This document shows, in pieces, positions 36,002 through 46,051 of a DNA stretch of 64,000 nucleotides. Positions within the stretch are counted from its first letter, which is position 1, and each line of letters starts with the position of its first letter. Source of the DNA: Candidatus Rothia avicola. GTDB lineage: Bacteria; Actinomycetota; Actinomycetes; Actinomycetales; Micrococcaceae. Position numbers and translations under genes: made by a program. The notes below the pieces were generated by a model that ran no database searches, had not been told where the DNA came from, and was given only the letters and a program-made list of their open reading frames with translations. Location: assembly GCA_019115985.1 (NCBI GenBank), contig DXCN01000061.1:16480-80479 (forward strand), given 5' to 3'.

Positions 36002-37543
36002 GTGGGCCTATTTAGCCGCAAGAAAACTCAGGCACCTGCCCCCGCACAGAACACCGCCCAAACCGCCGCCCTCGACACCGCCCAAACCACCGCCCAGCGG
36101 GATGTTCTGGCACCCGGTATCGACGCCGAACAGGCACATACCCCCACAGCCGCTGAGGCTGCCCCTGCCCCCACAGGCCTGGGCGCAGGCGAGGGTCTCA
36201 AGGCCGTTGTCAAGCTCATGCGTGCCACGGCAGAGGGCCAGGTGACCCTGAACCTGACCCAGAACGCCAACGACATGAAGTACACCCTCTACCAGCGCGG
36301 CCAAGAAGTTGAATCTGGTCTGGTCACCCCCGGTAGCGAGTGGTTCCAGGCCGTTGCTGACCTCTACGTTGAGGAAGAAAAGAGCGAGCGCGGTGCCTGG
36401 AACCGTGCTCTGATCGTGGTTAATCCCGCTATCGGCAGCGATGCGGCTGTGCAGGTTTCTTTCATGAACACCGCCACTAGCAAGACCTACAACCTCAACT
36501 ACGCCCTGGATATGGGTGCTGCCCAGGCTCAGCAGGCTGGTGAAGCTGGGCAGATCGGTGGGGCTGAGCAGACCGGTGAGGCCCAGCAGGGTAAGGACGC
36601 TGCCCCCGCCCCGGTTGCCGCAGGGCAGGGGGAAACAGCAGCCCAGGCCGAGGACCGCATGAGCCGTATCTCGGCCCGCCTGGCCCAGGAGAAGGCCGCG
36701 CAGGAGAAAGCTGACCAGAGCGAAGCGGAGAAGGTAGAAAGCCCCGCTGAGAAAGCCTTAGACATCGCTGAAGAAGCGGCTGTAGAGCCTGTGCAGGAAG
36801 AGGCCCCCGCGGCAGAAGAAGCAGCGCCCGTCGAAGATGCCGCCCCGGCAGAAGAAGTAGCTGCAGCCGACGAGAATGACGCCCACCAGCTACCCACCCA
36901 CCTGGACGACAGCGAATTCGAAGCCGATGACCAGCCCCAGACCTCCGCTGCACCGGCCCAGGCCCGCAGCATGCCCGCGTCCGCCCCGACCCTGGATGCC
37001 CCCATGACCGGCACCAGCGTCGATATCGCTCCCTCCTACGCCGAGCACAGCCAGCCCAAGCCTTCTGCCACCAAGAAGGCCAGCGGCAACCTGGTGCTGA
37101 CCGAAGCCGAGGTTGTCTCCCGCTTTGCCCCCGCCTATGAGGCTCTGTTCGGGGCAGAGGGTACTGCCCGCGATGTGTCCACCGTGCTTATCCGTGTGCG
37201 TACCCTGGGGTCCTACTACGACGCCCTTACCCACGTGCGCCGCAACGGCTTCTGGGAGCAGGTGCGCACCTTCGACCTGATCCCCGAAGAGACCCTGGCG
37301 ATTCTGCAGCTCAAGGCCGACTCCTACAAGGAAGGCCACGGCTCACCCCTGGCCATTAACATCCGCTTCACCCCCGGCACCCCGGTCGAGGCCTCCTTCG
37401 ACTACGCCGATGAAGAAGCCTTCGTGCGCTATCCCGAGCACCTGCCCGCCCAGCAGTATGTTGAAGAGCTGCGTATGTTCCCCCGTACCGGCGAGAACAT
37501 CCCGGCCCACATGAGCGAGGCCCTGGCCTCCTGGACCTTCTAG
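36002..37543 (+). CDS. two-domain hypothetical protein with Ala/Glu-rich linker
   Basis: 513-aa ORF (GTG start), N- and C-terminal globular parts joined by acidic low-complexity region; YezG-like resemblance is tentative. Confidence 0.6.
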   Translation: MGLFSRKKTQAPAPAQNTAQTAALDTAQTTAQRDVLAPGIDAEQAHTPTAAEAAPAPTGLGAGEGLKAVVKLMRATAEGQVTLNLTQNANDMKYTLYQRGQEVESGLVTPGSEWFQAVADLYVEEEKSERGAWNRALIVVNPAIGSDAAVQVSFMNTATSKTYNLNYALDMGAAQAQQAGEAGQIGGAEQTGEAQQGKDAAPAPVAAGQGETAAQAEDRMSRISARLAQEKAAQEKADQSEAEKVESPAEKALDIAEEAAVEPVQEEAPAAEEAAPVEDAAPAEEVAAADENDAHQLPTHLDDSEFEADDQPQTSAAPAQARSMPASAPTLDAPMTGTSVDIAPSYAEHSQPKPSATKKASGNLVLTEAEVVSRFAPAYEALFGAEGTARDVSTVLIRVRTLGSYYDALTHVRRNGFWEQVRTFDLIPEETLAILQLKADSYKEGHGSPLAINIRFTPGTPVEASFDYADEEAFVRYPEHLPAQQYVEELRMFPRTGENIPAHMSEALASWTF

Positions 37544-37568
37544 GCCCGCTCACCCCTCACCTGACGCA

Positions 37569-37604
37569 CCCGCCCCGAAAGAGCCCCGGCCTTTTCGGGG
37601 CGGG
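37569..37604. terminator. hairpin downstream of hypothetical gene
   Basis: cccgccccgaaa / ttttcggggcggg. Confidence 0.7.
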
Positions 37605-37629
37605 CCACTACTGAAAGAACCTTTCCCGC

Positions 37630-38859
37630 ATGACCGCACCCGCACCCACCCTGACCTGGCTACAGAAACTTCCCAAAGTCTGCCTGCACGACCACCTCGA
37701 CGGTGGCCTGCTGCCCGAGACCCTTATCGAGTTAGCTGACCAGGTGGGCCACACCCTGCCCGCGACTGACCCGCAGGAACTGGGGGAGTGGTTCAAACAG
37801 GCAGCAGACTCCCGCTCCCTGGCCCGCTACCTAGAAACCTTTGAGCACACCGTAGCCGTCATGCAAACCGCAGATAACCTGCGCCGGGTCGCCCGCGAGC
37901 ACGTACTGACCCTGGCCGCCGACGGCGTTATCTACGGCGAGGTGCGCTGGGCCCCTGAACTGCACCTGCGCGGCGGGCTGACCATGGCCCAGGCCGTTGA
38001 AGCGGTCGCCGACGGGCTCATGGACGGCATGGAGCAGGTAGCTCGGGCCGGCGGACGCATCCTGGTCAACCAGATTCTGTGCGCCATGCGCCACCAAAAC
38101 AACTCCCTGGAGGTTGTCAAAACCGCCCTAGCCTACCGGGCCCTGGGTGTGGTGGGCTTCGACCTGGCCGGGCCCGAGGACGGCTACCCCACAGCCCTGT
38201 GCGCCGAAGCCCTGAACCTTGCTGCCGAGCACTTCCTGCCCGTCACCCTCCACGCCGGTGAAGCCTTCGGCCTGGCCTCTATCCGCGAAGCCCTGGTCAC
38301 CGGCCGGGCCCTGCGACTGGGTCACGGCGTCCGCATCACCGAAGACATCACAGCCCGTACCCTGGCAGAGATCGACCCCGACGGCTCACTGATGCCCGGG
38401 GCAGACCCCAGCCAGACCGTCCTGCAGCTGGGCGAGGTTGCCGAAGCCGTCAAAAACCGCCGTATCGTGCTTGAAACCTGCCCCTGCTCCAACCTGCAGA
38501 CCGACGCTGCCGAAAAAGCCAGCAACGTGGGGCAGAAGAAGGCCTTTGAACCGGCCCTCAGCCACGAAGAGCACCCGGCGGCCCTGCTCCTACAGGCCGG
38601 GTTCGCGGTCACCATCAACCCCGATAACCGCCTCATGAGCGCCACCAGCATGACCCGGGAATTCGCCGAACTCGCAACCCACCAGGGCTTTGGTCTACCC
38701 GAATTCTTTGAAGTCACCTACAACGCCATCAACGGAGCCTTCTGCTCCTTCGACGAAAAACAGGCCCTGCTCACTAGCGTCCAGAGTGCCTACGGGCAGC
38801 TGGCCCTTGAAGAGCCCGGCCGGGCAGACGCCGACCAGGAAGAGCAGCGCGGCGCATGA
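37630..38859 (+). CDS. add: adenosine deaminase
   Basis: 'LPKVCLHDHLDGGLLPETL', 'LHAGEAFG', 'LGHGVRI', 'INPDNRLMS'. Confidence 0.95.
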   Translation: MTAPAPTLTWLQKLPKVCLHDHLDGGLLPETLIELADQVGHTLPATDPQELGEWFKQAADSRSLARYLETFEHTVAVMQTADNLRRVAREHVLTLAADGVIYGEVRWAPELHLRGGLTMAQAVEAVADGLMDGMEQVARAGGRILVNQILCAMRHQNNSLEVVKTALAYRALGVVGFDLAGPEDGYPTALCAEALNLAAEHFLPVTLHAGEAFGLASIREALVTGRALRLGHGVRITEDITARTLAEIDPDGSLMPGADPSQTVLQLGEVAEAVKNRRIVLETCPCSNLQTDAAEKASNVGQKKAFEPALSHEEHPAALLLQAGFAVTINPDNRLMSATSMTREFAELATHQGFGLPEFFEVTYNAINGAFCSFDEKQALLTSVQSAYGQLALEEPGRADADQEEQRGA

Positions 38860-39584
38860 CCCGGCCAAGACAAGAACACCCCGGCCCAGCACCAGAACCC
38901 GGTGACCTTGGGGGCAGCTTCGAGCACCTGATGGAGCTTATGCAGACCCTCCGCAGCCCCGACGGCTGCGCCTGGACGTTAGCCCAAACCCACGCGTCCA
39001 TCATGCACTACCTCATCGAAGAAACCTACGAGGTCGCCGAAGCCGTTGAAGCCCCCGGCGGGGTCAACCTGCCCCTGCTGCGCGAAGAATTGGGGGATGT
39101 GCTGCTCAACGTCATCTTCCACGCCACCATGGCCGCCGAAACCCCGGCCGCGCAGGGCGGCTTCACCATGCAGGATGTCATCGACGGGCTCGCTGCCAAA
39201 CTGGTGCGCCGCAACCCCCACGTCTTCGCGTCCACCGACCGGGGCAGGGAAAAGCTTAGCGCCGCCGACATCTACGACGCCTGGGATCAGCTCAAAAAAG
39301 CCGAAAAACCCGAACGCACCGGCCCCTTTGACGGGCTCCCGCCAGCCCTGCCCGCGCTCGCCCTCGCCGCTAAGGTCGCGGAGAGAGCCGAGACCGCCGG
39401 GGCTGACCTTACAGGCGCGGACGCCGGTGGGCAGCTTCCAGCCTTCGCCAACGAGCAGGAGCTGGGCGCCTACCTCTACAAGCTGGCAGCCTCTACCCGC
39501 ACAGCCGGGCTTGATGCAGAACGGGCCTTGCGGACCTATGTGCAAGGGTTAATACGCCACCCCACCAGCCCCCCCATAAGGTAG
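38856..39584 (+). CDS. mazG: MazG-family nucleotide pyrophosphohydrolase
   Basis: 'LMQTLRSPDGCAWTLAQTHASIMHYLIEETYEVAEAVE', 'ELGDVLLNVIFHA'; ATGA overlap with add. Confidence 0.93.
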   Translation: MTRPRQEHPGPAPEPGDLGGSFEHLMELMQTLRSPDGCAWTLAQTHASIMHYLIEETYEVAEAVEAPGGVNLPLLREELGDVLLNVIFHATMAAETPAAQGGFTMQDVIDGLAAKLVRRNPHVFASTDRGREKLSAADIYDAWDQLKKAEKPERTGPFDGLPPALPALALAAKVAERAETAGADLTGADAGGQLPAFANEQELGAYLYKLAASTRTAGLDAERALRTYVQGLIRHPTSPPIR

Positions 39585-39737
39585 TTGTGACCCGTTGGTC
39601 AGAATCCCACAAAACCTCAGAAGTGCTGAAGAAAACCGTTGGAAATGTTGAATTCCTGTGTGCTTATGTGGGTTTTTTGGTAGACTGGGGGCATAAACGC
39701 GCACGGGCTAAAAGACCCGATCAGCAACCGGCTGTAG

Positions 39738-41062
<1,325 letters not shown>

Positions 41063-41063
<1 letters not shown>

Positions 41064-41131
41064 TCTGCCCCCTCTCTAAGGTAAGAGAGTAAGGACGCCC
41101 GTGCCCCGGCCAGGTTACCCCTGGCCGGGGC
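41063..41131. repeat. direct repeat copy 1 (eno terminator region) flanking bacteriocin island
   Basis: gtctgccccctctctaaggtaagagagtaaggacgcccgtgccccggccaggttacccctggccggggc; near-identical copy at 44550. Confidence 0.95.
41104..41130. terminator. eno terminator hairpin
   Basis: ccccggccagg / cctggccgggg. Confidence 0.85.
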
Positions 41132-41272
41132 TTTGCGTATTTAAGAGGCTGATAGGTTTGATTGTATTTGCTGTACTACCTGCTGGTATCGCCTAAAGAT
41201 AAGGTTCTTCATTTTTGTAATTTCTGAGCAGTTTCAGGTCAGTGGAATTTGGTTAAAAAACCTAAAAATGTA

Positions 41273-41302
41273 TTGCATATCACCAAGAAGGGGGGGTAGT
41301 AT
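41273..41302 (+). promoter_or_regulatory. candidate promoter of bacteriocin operon with G7 tract in spacer
   Basis: TTGCAT (41273-41278), 18-nt spacer ending in GGGGGGG (41290-41296), TAGTAT (41297-41302). Confidence 0.4.
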
Positions 41303-41403
41303 GGCTATACACCTCTTAGGAGGGGTAAAGAAAAAGATGCATGGAAGGTGGTTGGGCCTACAATCCATGCATCACAGTGAATTATCACTAAGGAGAATAT
41401 ATC

Positions 41404-41808
41404 ATGCGAACTGTAAGATTTGCATCTTCACTAGTAGTTGCGGTACTGACATTTGTAGCTATGGCACCTGCATCAGCTTTGTCAGCTGAAAACCATGATT
41501 CTGTAGCACCTGTCCCAGTTGTAGCGGCTGTAGGTGAAGATTTCGGTAGGGAGGCAGCCCCCCTGTGGACAACACCGGGTATGAAATCTCAGCACCCGGA
41601 TGAAGGTGGTACCTGGGAGTATGGCTTTCAAAATGCAAAAGTTCGTTCTTACTACACTGTGAACAAGTGCCATGGCTCAACTGTGCGGGATGGGGCAGGT
41701 CGTGAATCACGTAGCGTTAATACTGCGTCAGGTCATAAATCGATTGCAGAAATCTGGGCAATCAATTCTCCCAACCTTAATCCTAGTTACTACTACCGGA
41801 TTTGTTAG
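41404..41808 (+). CDS. lactococcin 972 family bacteriocin precursor
   Basis: Sec signal peptide; 'GGTWEYGFQNAKVRSYYTVNKCHGSTVRDGAGRESRSVNTASGHKSIAEIWAINSPNLNPSYYYRIC' follows Lcn972 pattern (GTWxxG...YY). Confidence 0.85.
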   Translation: MRTVRFASSLVVAVLTFVAMAPASALSAENHDSVAPVPVVAAVGEDFGREAAPLWTTPGMKSQHPDEGGTWEYGFQNAKVRSYYTVNKCHGSTVRDGAGRESRSVNTASGHKSIAEIWAINSPNLNPSYYYRIC

Positions 41809-41884
41809 TTGACGATAGCCTAGCTAGTGGTGAGAGGCTAATTTTGGGTTAGTCTCTCACCATAGTTAAGGTGAGAAAGGAAGG

Positions 41885-43897
41885 GTGAAAGTGATACGGC
41901 GTTGTATGGCTTTTCTCAGTTTTCTAGCTGCAATTTTGATTTCCTTTTCGCTGTGGCAGGCCATGCAGGGTGTACAGTATTCTTACCCCGCTGGCAGTAA
42001 TATCAGTTTTTCGCTCAACACAGCAGGTCAGATTGAAAATAAACAGACTCTCACAAAGACTCTCAACGATTTAGCGCTTAAACACGATACCAATATTTAT
42101 AAAATAACCAGTGGGCAATCTGAAACCACTGAAACGCAACGCAACCTCGTAGTCTTTGGAAATCCTCAAAAAATTTCAGACCTGCATATTACAGAGGGAA
42201 AAATTCAGTGGGCTACACCAGAGGTTTCAGGGACCCTAGTCACCTATGACAGGCTAGGAGAAATCCCTCTGAGTGGTGATTATGTACTCAAAAATAATCC
42301 TGAACTAATTAGGGATATACAAGAAACACTTGCTCAAGCCGGAGTAGACGTTGCAATAGGTAACGAACTGAATCCCCTTGTAAGAAGCGCAAGCTCGGTC
42401 GCTCAAAGTGGTGCTGGTGCAGCTCTCATAGCAACAGCCTTAGCCACTGCTCTACTGATGACAGGCTACTTTGCCCGTAAAATGCGAGGCCGTTCTATCC
42501 GGTATCTAGGCGGAATGACATACCATCAAATCCATCGCCAAGATATAGGGGCGACAGTCCCCCCACTGGGAACAGGTGCTCTACTTGGGGTAGTTTTCTC
42601 AGCTGCTGGGCTTTATGCGATGACAAACGTTGCAACCCTGCATGTATTGTTACCGTTTATAGCAGGAGCAGTGCTCTTCTACCTTGTAATTCTTTTTTTC
42701 CTTACCGGAGGAATCTCATGGATTTGCAAACCGACACTTCAAGCAGTGAGGGAACGCCGGGAAAGTTATCGAAAAGTAACACTTTTGTTAGTACTTCTAG
42801 CGACCTTTGCTCTTGCGCTGACTACATTCACAACTGCGAATACTTTGGCGCTTAGTAAAGCTGCTTACAAAAGTCTGGTACAAGCTAAAGAGCTCGAACT
42901 CCTTGGTGATGCCTATGCTCTTAATATCAACTCACGTTATTTCGACAACCCAGAAAATTCCGACCACTTGGAGCTAACGCTCAATACCCTCGAGGCGCAG
43001 GGTAACCTCTACCTATCCCTCGCTTTCAGCACTACTTTTGAAGGAATGGAAACTACAAGCGGGGGCGCATTTGATGATATCTTCCTAGTTAATGCTGAGT
43101 ATTTGGAAGCAACCGGAACTACTCCAGGGCTAGAAATAAGAGAGCTGGATCAAGATACCCTTCAGGGGAGCTTCATCGACTTCTGGAAACCCCAACTAGA
43201 GATCCTATTGAAGGATCCCTCAACCTTTACCCAGGCTTTCTCCTTCTATACTCCTACCGACGATCACATGGTTCTGGGGCTGGGAACAAACTTTCACTAC
43301 GGGGGAAAGACCGTCGAAAGTTCTGATGCTTTAGTAGTGCTAGTTCATAATCCTGTTCAATACTTGCACGTGAATGGGGCTCTTATGCCTCTTATGACCA
43401 CAGGGAATATCTTCTTCGCTAATCCAGGAGAGACTCTGCAAATATTTGAAGCGGCCCCCTTTTATGCTCAAGGTGTTTACTCAGCGGACAGAATCAATGA
43501 CAACTCTCTGACCAAAGCCCAAGGGTTTTGGCAGGAACTAGTCTTTTACCTACTATCAGGAATCTTGCTTATAGTTTCACTGATAGCCTTGGTTTACACC
43601 AGAGCACTTACTTGGGCTCGGTCTCAACGCGAGAGTATCTTTATTCTTCGTTGCGCCGGTAAGCGTTACCAAAAAATCGTACATAATCCTCTACGTATTC
43701 AGGTAGGGTACGGTGCTGGAGCTTTGCTGCTTGGAGCAGTCCTTGCTATAAGTATCGGTTCCTATTCAACTGCTATAGATGGAATCCAGTCCTTCATCCT
43801 TATGCTAGGGCTCTATCTACTGCTCCTGGTATCTTCCTATATTTTTGTTACCCGTCGTGAATTCAAATCTGCTGTACTGCGAGAGGAACAATCATGA
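41885..43897 (+). CDS. bacteriocin-associated integral membrane protein (DUF1430-type, putative transporter/immunity)
   Basis: 670 aa, TMs at N-terminus, middle and C-terminus, large extracytoplasmic loops; sits between Lcn972 gene and ABC ATPase. Confidence 0.8.
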   Translation: MKVIRRCMAFLSFLAAILISFSLWQAMQGVQYSYPAGSNISFSLNTAGQIENKQTLTKTLNDLALKHDTNIYKITSGQSETTETQRNLVVFGNPQKISDLHITEGKIQWATPEVSGTLVTYDRLGEIPLSGDYVLKNNPELIRDIQETLAQAGVDVAIGNELNPLVRSASSVAQSGAGAALIATALATALLMTGYFARKMRGRSIRYLGGMTYHQIHRQDIGATVPPLGTGALLGVVFSAAGLYAMTNVATLHVLLPFIAGAVLFYLVILFFLTGGISWICKPTLQAVRERRESYRKVTLLLVLLATFALALTTFTTANTLALSKAAYKSLVQAKELELLGDAYALNINSRYFDNPENSDHLELTLNTLEAQGNLYLSLAFSTTFEGMETTSGGAFDDIFLVNAEYLEATGTTPGLEIRELDQDTLQGSFIDFWKPQLEILLKDPSTFTQAFSFYTPTDDHMVLGLGTNFHYGGKTVESSDALVVLVHNPVQYLHVNGALMPLMTTGNIFFANPGETLQIFEAAPFYAQGVYSADRINDNSLTKAQGFWQELVFYLLSGILLIVSLIALVYTRALTWARSQRESIFILRCAGKRYQKIVHNPLRIQVGYGAGALLLGAVLAISIGSYSTAIDGIQSFILMLGLYLLLLVSSYIFVTRREFKSAVLREEQS

Positions 43898-44520
43898 CCC
43901 ACCTTGAGGCACAAAATATCACTGTAGTTATAAGAGGGAGAAAAATTATTCAGGAAGTTTCGCTTTCTGCTACGCCGGGGCAGATTACGGCGCTTACAGG
44001 AGTCAGCGGCAGCGGTAAAAGCACCCTACTAGCTACCCTCGGTCTTCTCGTAACACCAACATCGGGAAAAGTTACTATTGACGGCCATGACACAAGCCCA
44101 TGGCCAGAGAAGAAACGGGCCCAGTTTTGGGCTCAGAAGGCGGCCTTCATATACCAGGATTACGGAACATTGACTGATAAAACAGTCGGAGCAAATGTAA
44201 CCCTCTCAGACCGGGATTTTAAACGTAACCGCCAGACTGTCGAAGAGGCCCTAACCCAGGTAGGGCTGGAGGGGCGTAGCCTAGAACCCGCAACTGTACT
44301 TTCTGGAGGTGAAAAACAGCGACTAGGCATTGCCCGGGCCTTGTATAAAAGGGCTGATGTTCTCTACGCTGATGAGCCCACAGCTTCACTAGATCACCAT
44401 AATAGCCAACTAATATATGACTTACTCAGAAAAAGAGCAGACGCCGGTGCTACGGTACTTGTAGCAACTCACGATGACTGGCTCATCTCACGTTGCGATG
44501 CTGTCTACCAACTACCGTAA
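43894..44520 (+). CDS. ABC transporter ATP-binding protein of lactococcin 972 export/immunity group
   Basis: Walker A 'GVSGSGKST', 'LSGGEKQRLGIARAL', 'YADEPTASLD'; ATGA overlap with membrane gene. Confidence 0.9.
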   Translation: MTHLEAQNITVVIRGRKIIQEVSLSATPGQITALTGVSGSGKSTLLATLGLLVTPTSGKVTIDGHDTSPWPEKKRAQFWAQKAAFIYQDYGTLTDKTVGANVTLSDRDFKRNRQTVEEALTQVGLEGRSLEPATVLSGGEKQRLGIARALYKRADVLYADEPTASLDHHNSQLIYDLLRKRADAGATVLVATHDDWLISRCDAVYQLP

Positions 44521-44549
44521 GCACAGAAACAAGGTAGGCAATATACCTT

Positions 44550-44617
44550 GTCTGCCCCTCTCTAAGGTAAGAGAGTAAGGACGCTCGCGCCCCGGCCAGG
44601 TTGCCCCTGGCCGGGGC
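44550..44617. repeat. direct repeat copy 2 flanking bacteriocin island
   Basis: gtctgcccctctctaaggtaagagagtaaggacgctcgcgccccggccaggttgcccctggccggggc; differs from copy 1 by one indel and three substitutions. Confidence 0.95.
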
Positions 44618-44714
44618 ACTGCCCTTTAAGGGCGAAGGCAGGAACCGTTCAGCGGGTGCCCAGTTCAGGCGGTAAAATAGGAAAATCACGGACGAGAGGG
44701 CAGGAAGAACACTT

Positions 44715-45365
44715 ATGGCACGCACACCGGGTAAGAAACCCAACCCCATCGCAGCCTTTTTTGGCTTCGGCCTGGGGAAGCCGGTGTCCACCCCCTCTCG
44801 GGAAAAGCAGGCCAAACCCCGCCGCGCCCGGGCAGCTAAACCCCTGCGCGCTGAGACCACCGCAGAAACCCCCTCGCAGGAACTGGGCACCCCGGTAGCC
44901 GCCCACTCCTTTAGCGGGCACTTCATCACCTTCGCCATCGTGCTGGTGATTATCGCCCTGTCGGTCTACACCCCGCTGACCTCCTTCATCCGCCAGCAAA
45001 ACGAAATCAATGACGCCAAGGCCAGCATCGCTGCCCTGCAAGCCGAGCAGGATTCACTGAACGCCCAGGTCAGCTGGTGGCAGGATGACAACTACGTCAA
45101 GCAACAGGCCCGTAGTCGTCTCTTCTACGTACAACCGGGGGAGACCCCCTACCTGGTGGTAGGGGTGGACTCCACCAGCGAACTGGCGGACGACACCAGC
45201 GCAGCCGCTAAAACTGCCCCAGAAGACTCCTGGACCACCAAACTCTGGGGCTCCCTGCAGCTGGCAGCCGAAGACACCTCCGTCAGTAGCCCGAGCCTCG
45301 GCACCTCAAGCAGTCCTAGCGCTAGCCCCTCAGCTAGCTCTAGCGCTACCGCCACCAACCGCTAG
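44715..45365 (+). CDS. septum formation initiator family protein (DivIC/FtsB-like)
   Basis: Single TM followed by coiled coil 'FIRQQNEINDAKASIAALQAEQDSLNAQVSWWQDDNYVKQQARSRLFYVQPGE'. Confidence 0.9.
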   Translation: MARTPGKKPNPIAAFFGFGLGKPVSTPSREKQAKPRRARAAKPLRAETTAETPSQELGTPVAAHSFSGHFITFAIVLVIIALSVYTPLTSFIRQQNEINDAKASIAALQAEQDSLNAQVSWWQDDNYVKQQARSRLFYVQPGETPYLVVGVDSTSELADDTSAAAKTAPEDSWTTKLWGSLQLAAEDTSVSSPSLGTSSSPSASPSASSSATATNR

Positions 45366-45408
45366 CGCCGGTAGACTAGAGAAACCAGCACCATCTTCTA
45401 AGGACACC

Positions 45409-45990
45409 ATGACCACACCCGCGAGCACCGCCCACCAGCCCCACGGCTTCGGCGTCACCGCCGAAACCCTCACCCCCACCGAGCTTGACCTGAAAGTGCT
45501 CTCAGCCCAGCTGGGGCGCACCGTGCGCGATGTCGTGGAAATCCCGGCCCGCTGCGTCTGCGGCAACCCCCTGGTAGCCGCCACCGCCCCGCGCCTGGCC
45601 AACGGTTCACCCTTCCCCACCACCTTCTACCTGGCCCACCCCGTCATCACCGCCGCAGCCTCCCGCCTCGAAGCGGAAGGCGCCATGTACGAGATGACCG
45701 ATGAAGTCACCGACGACGAAAGCAAGGCGGCCGCCTATCGGGGCGCCCACGAGAACTACCTGGCAGAACGCGAACGTATTCGCGTCAAGGCCGGTCTAGA
45801 AGAAGTACCCGAAATTGAGGGCGTTTCAGCCGGGGGCATGCCCACCCGCGTCAAATGCCTGCACGCCGTGCTCGGCCACACCCTGGCCGTTGGCCGCGGC
45901 ATCAACCCCTACGGGGATGCAACTCTCGACCTCATTGCTGAGTGGTGGACCCCCGAAACCTGCCACTGCGATCCTGCCTGGCGCGACTAG
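45409..45990 (+). CDS. DUF501 domain protein
   Basis: 'CVCGNPLVAATAPRLANGSPFPTTFYLAHP', 'RVKCLHAVLGHTLAVGRGINPYGD'. Confidence 0.9.
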   Translation: MTTPASTAHQPHGFGVTAETLTPTELDLKVLSAQLGRTVRDVVEIPARCVCGNPLVAATAPRLANGSPFPTTFYLAHPVITAAASRLEAEGAMYEMTDEVTDDESKAAAYRGAHENYLAERERIRVKAGLEEVPEIEGVSAGGMPTRVKCLHAVLGHTLAVGRGINPYGDATLDLIAEWWTPETCHCDPAWRD

Positions 45991-46051
45991 CCGTCCACCG
46001 GCGTCCGCCCCACCCTACCTAAACCTGCCCTACGAGTCACCGGGAGTAACC

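Noticed and set aside
41268-41489. 73-aa ORF overlapping the bacteriocin leader as a possible regulator peptide
   Set aside because: Spans the candidate promoter and hairpins and overlaps the signal peptide in another frame; no supporting motif
45290-45360. Repetitive agcgctagc/tcagctagc stretch at the 3' end of the divIC-like gene
   Set aside because: In-frame Ser/Ala low-complexity tail, explained by protein composition
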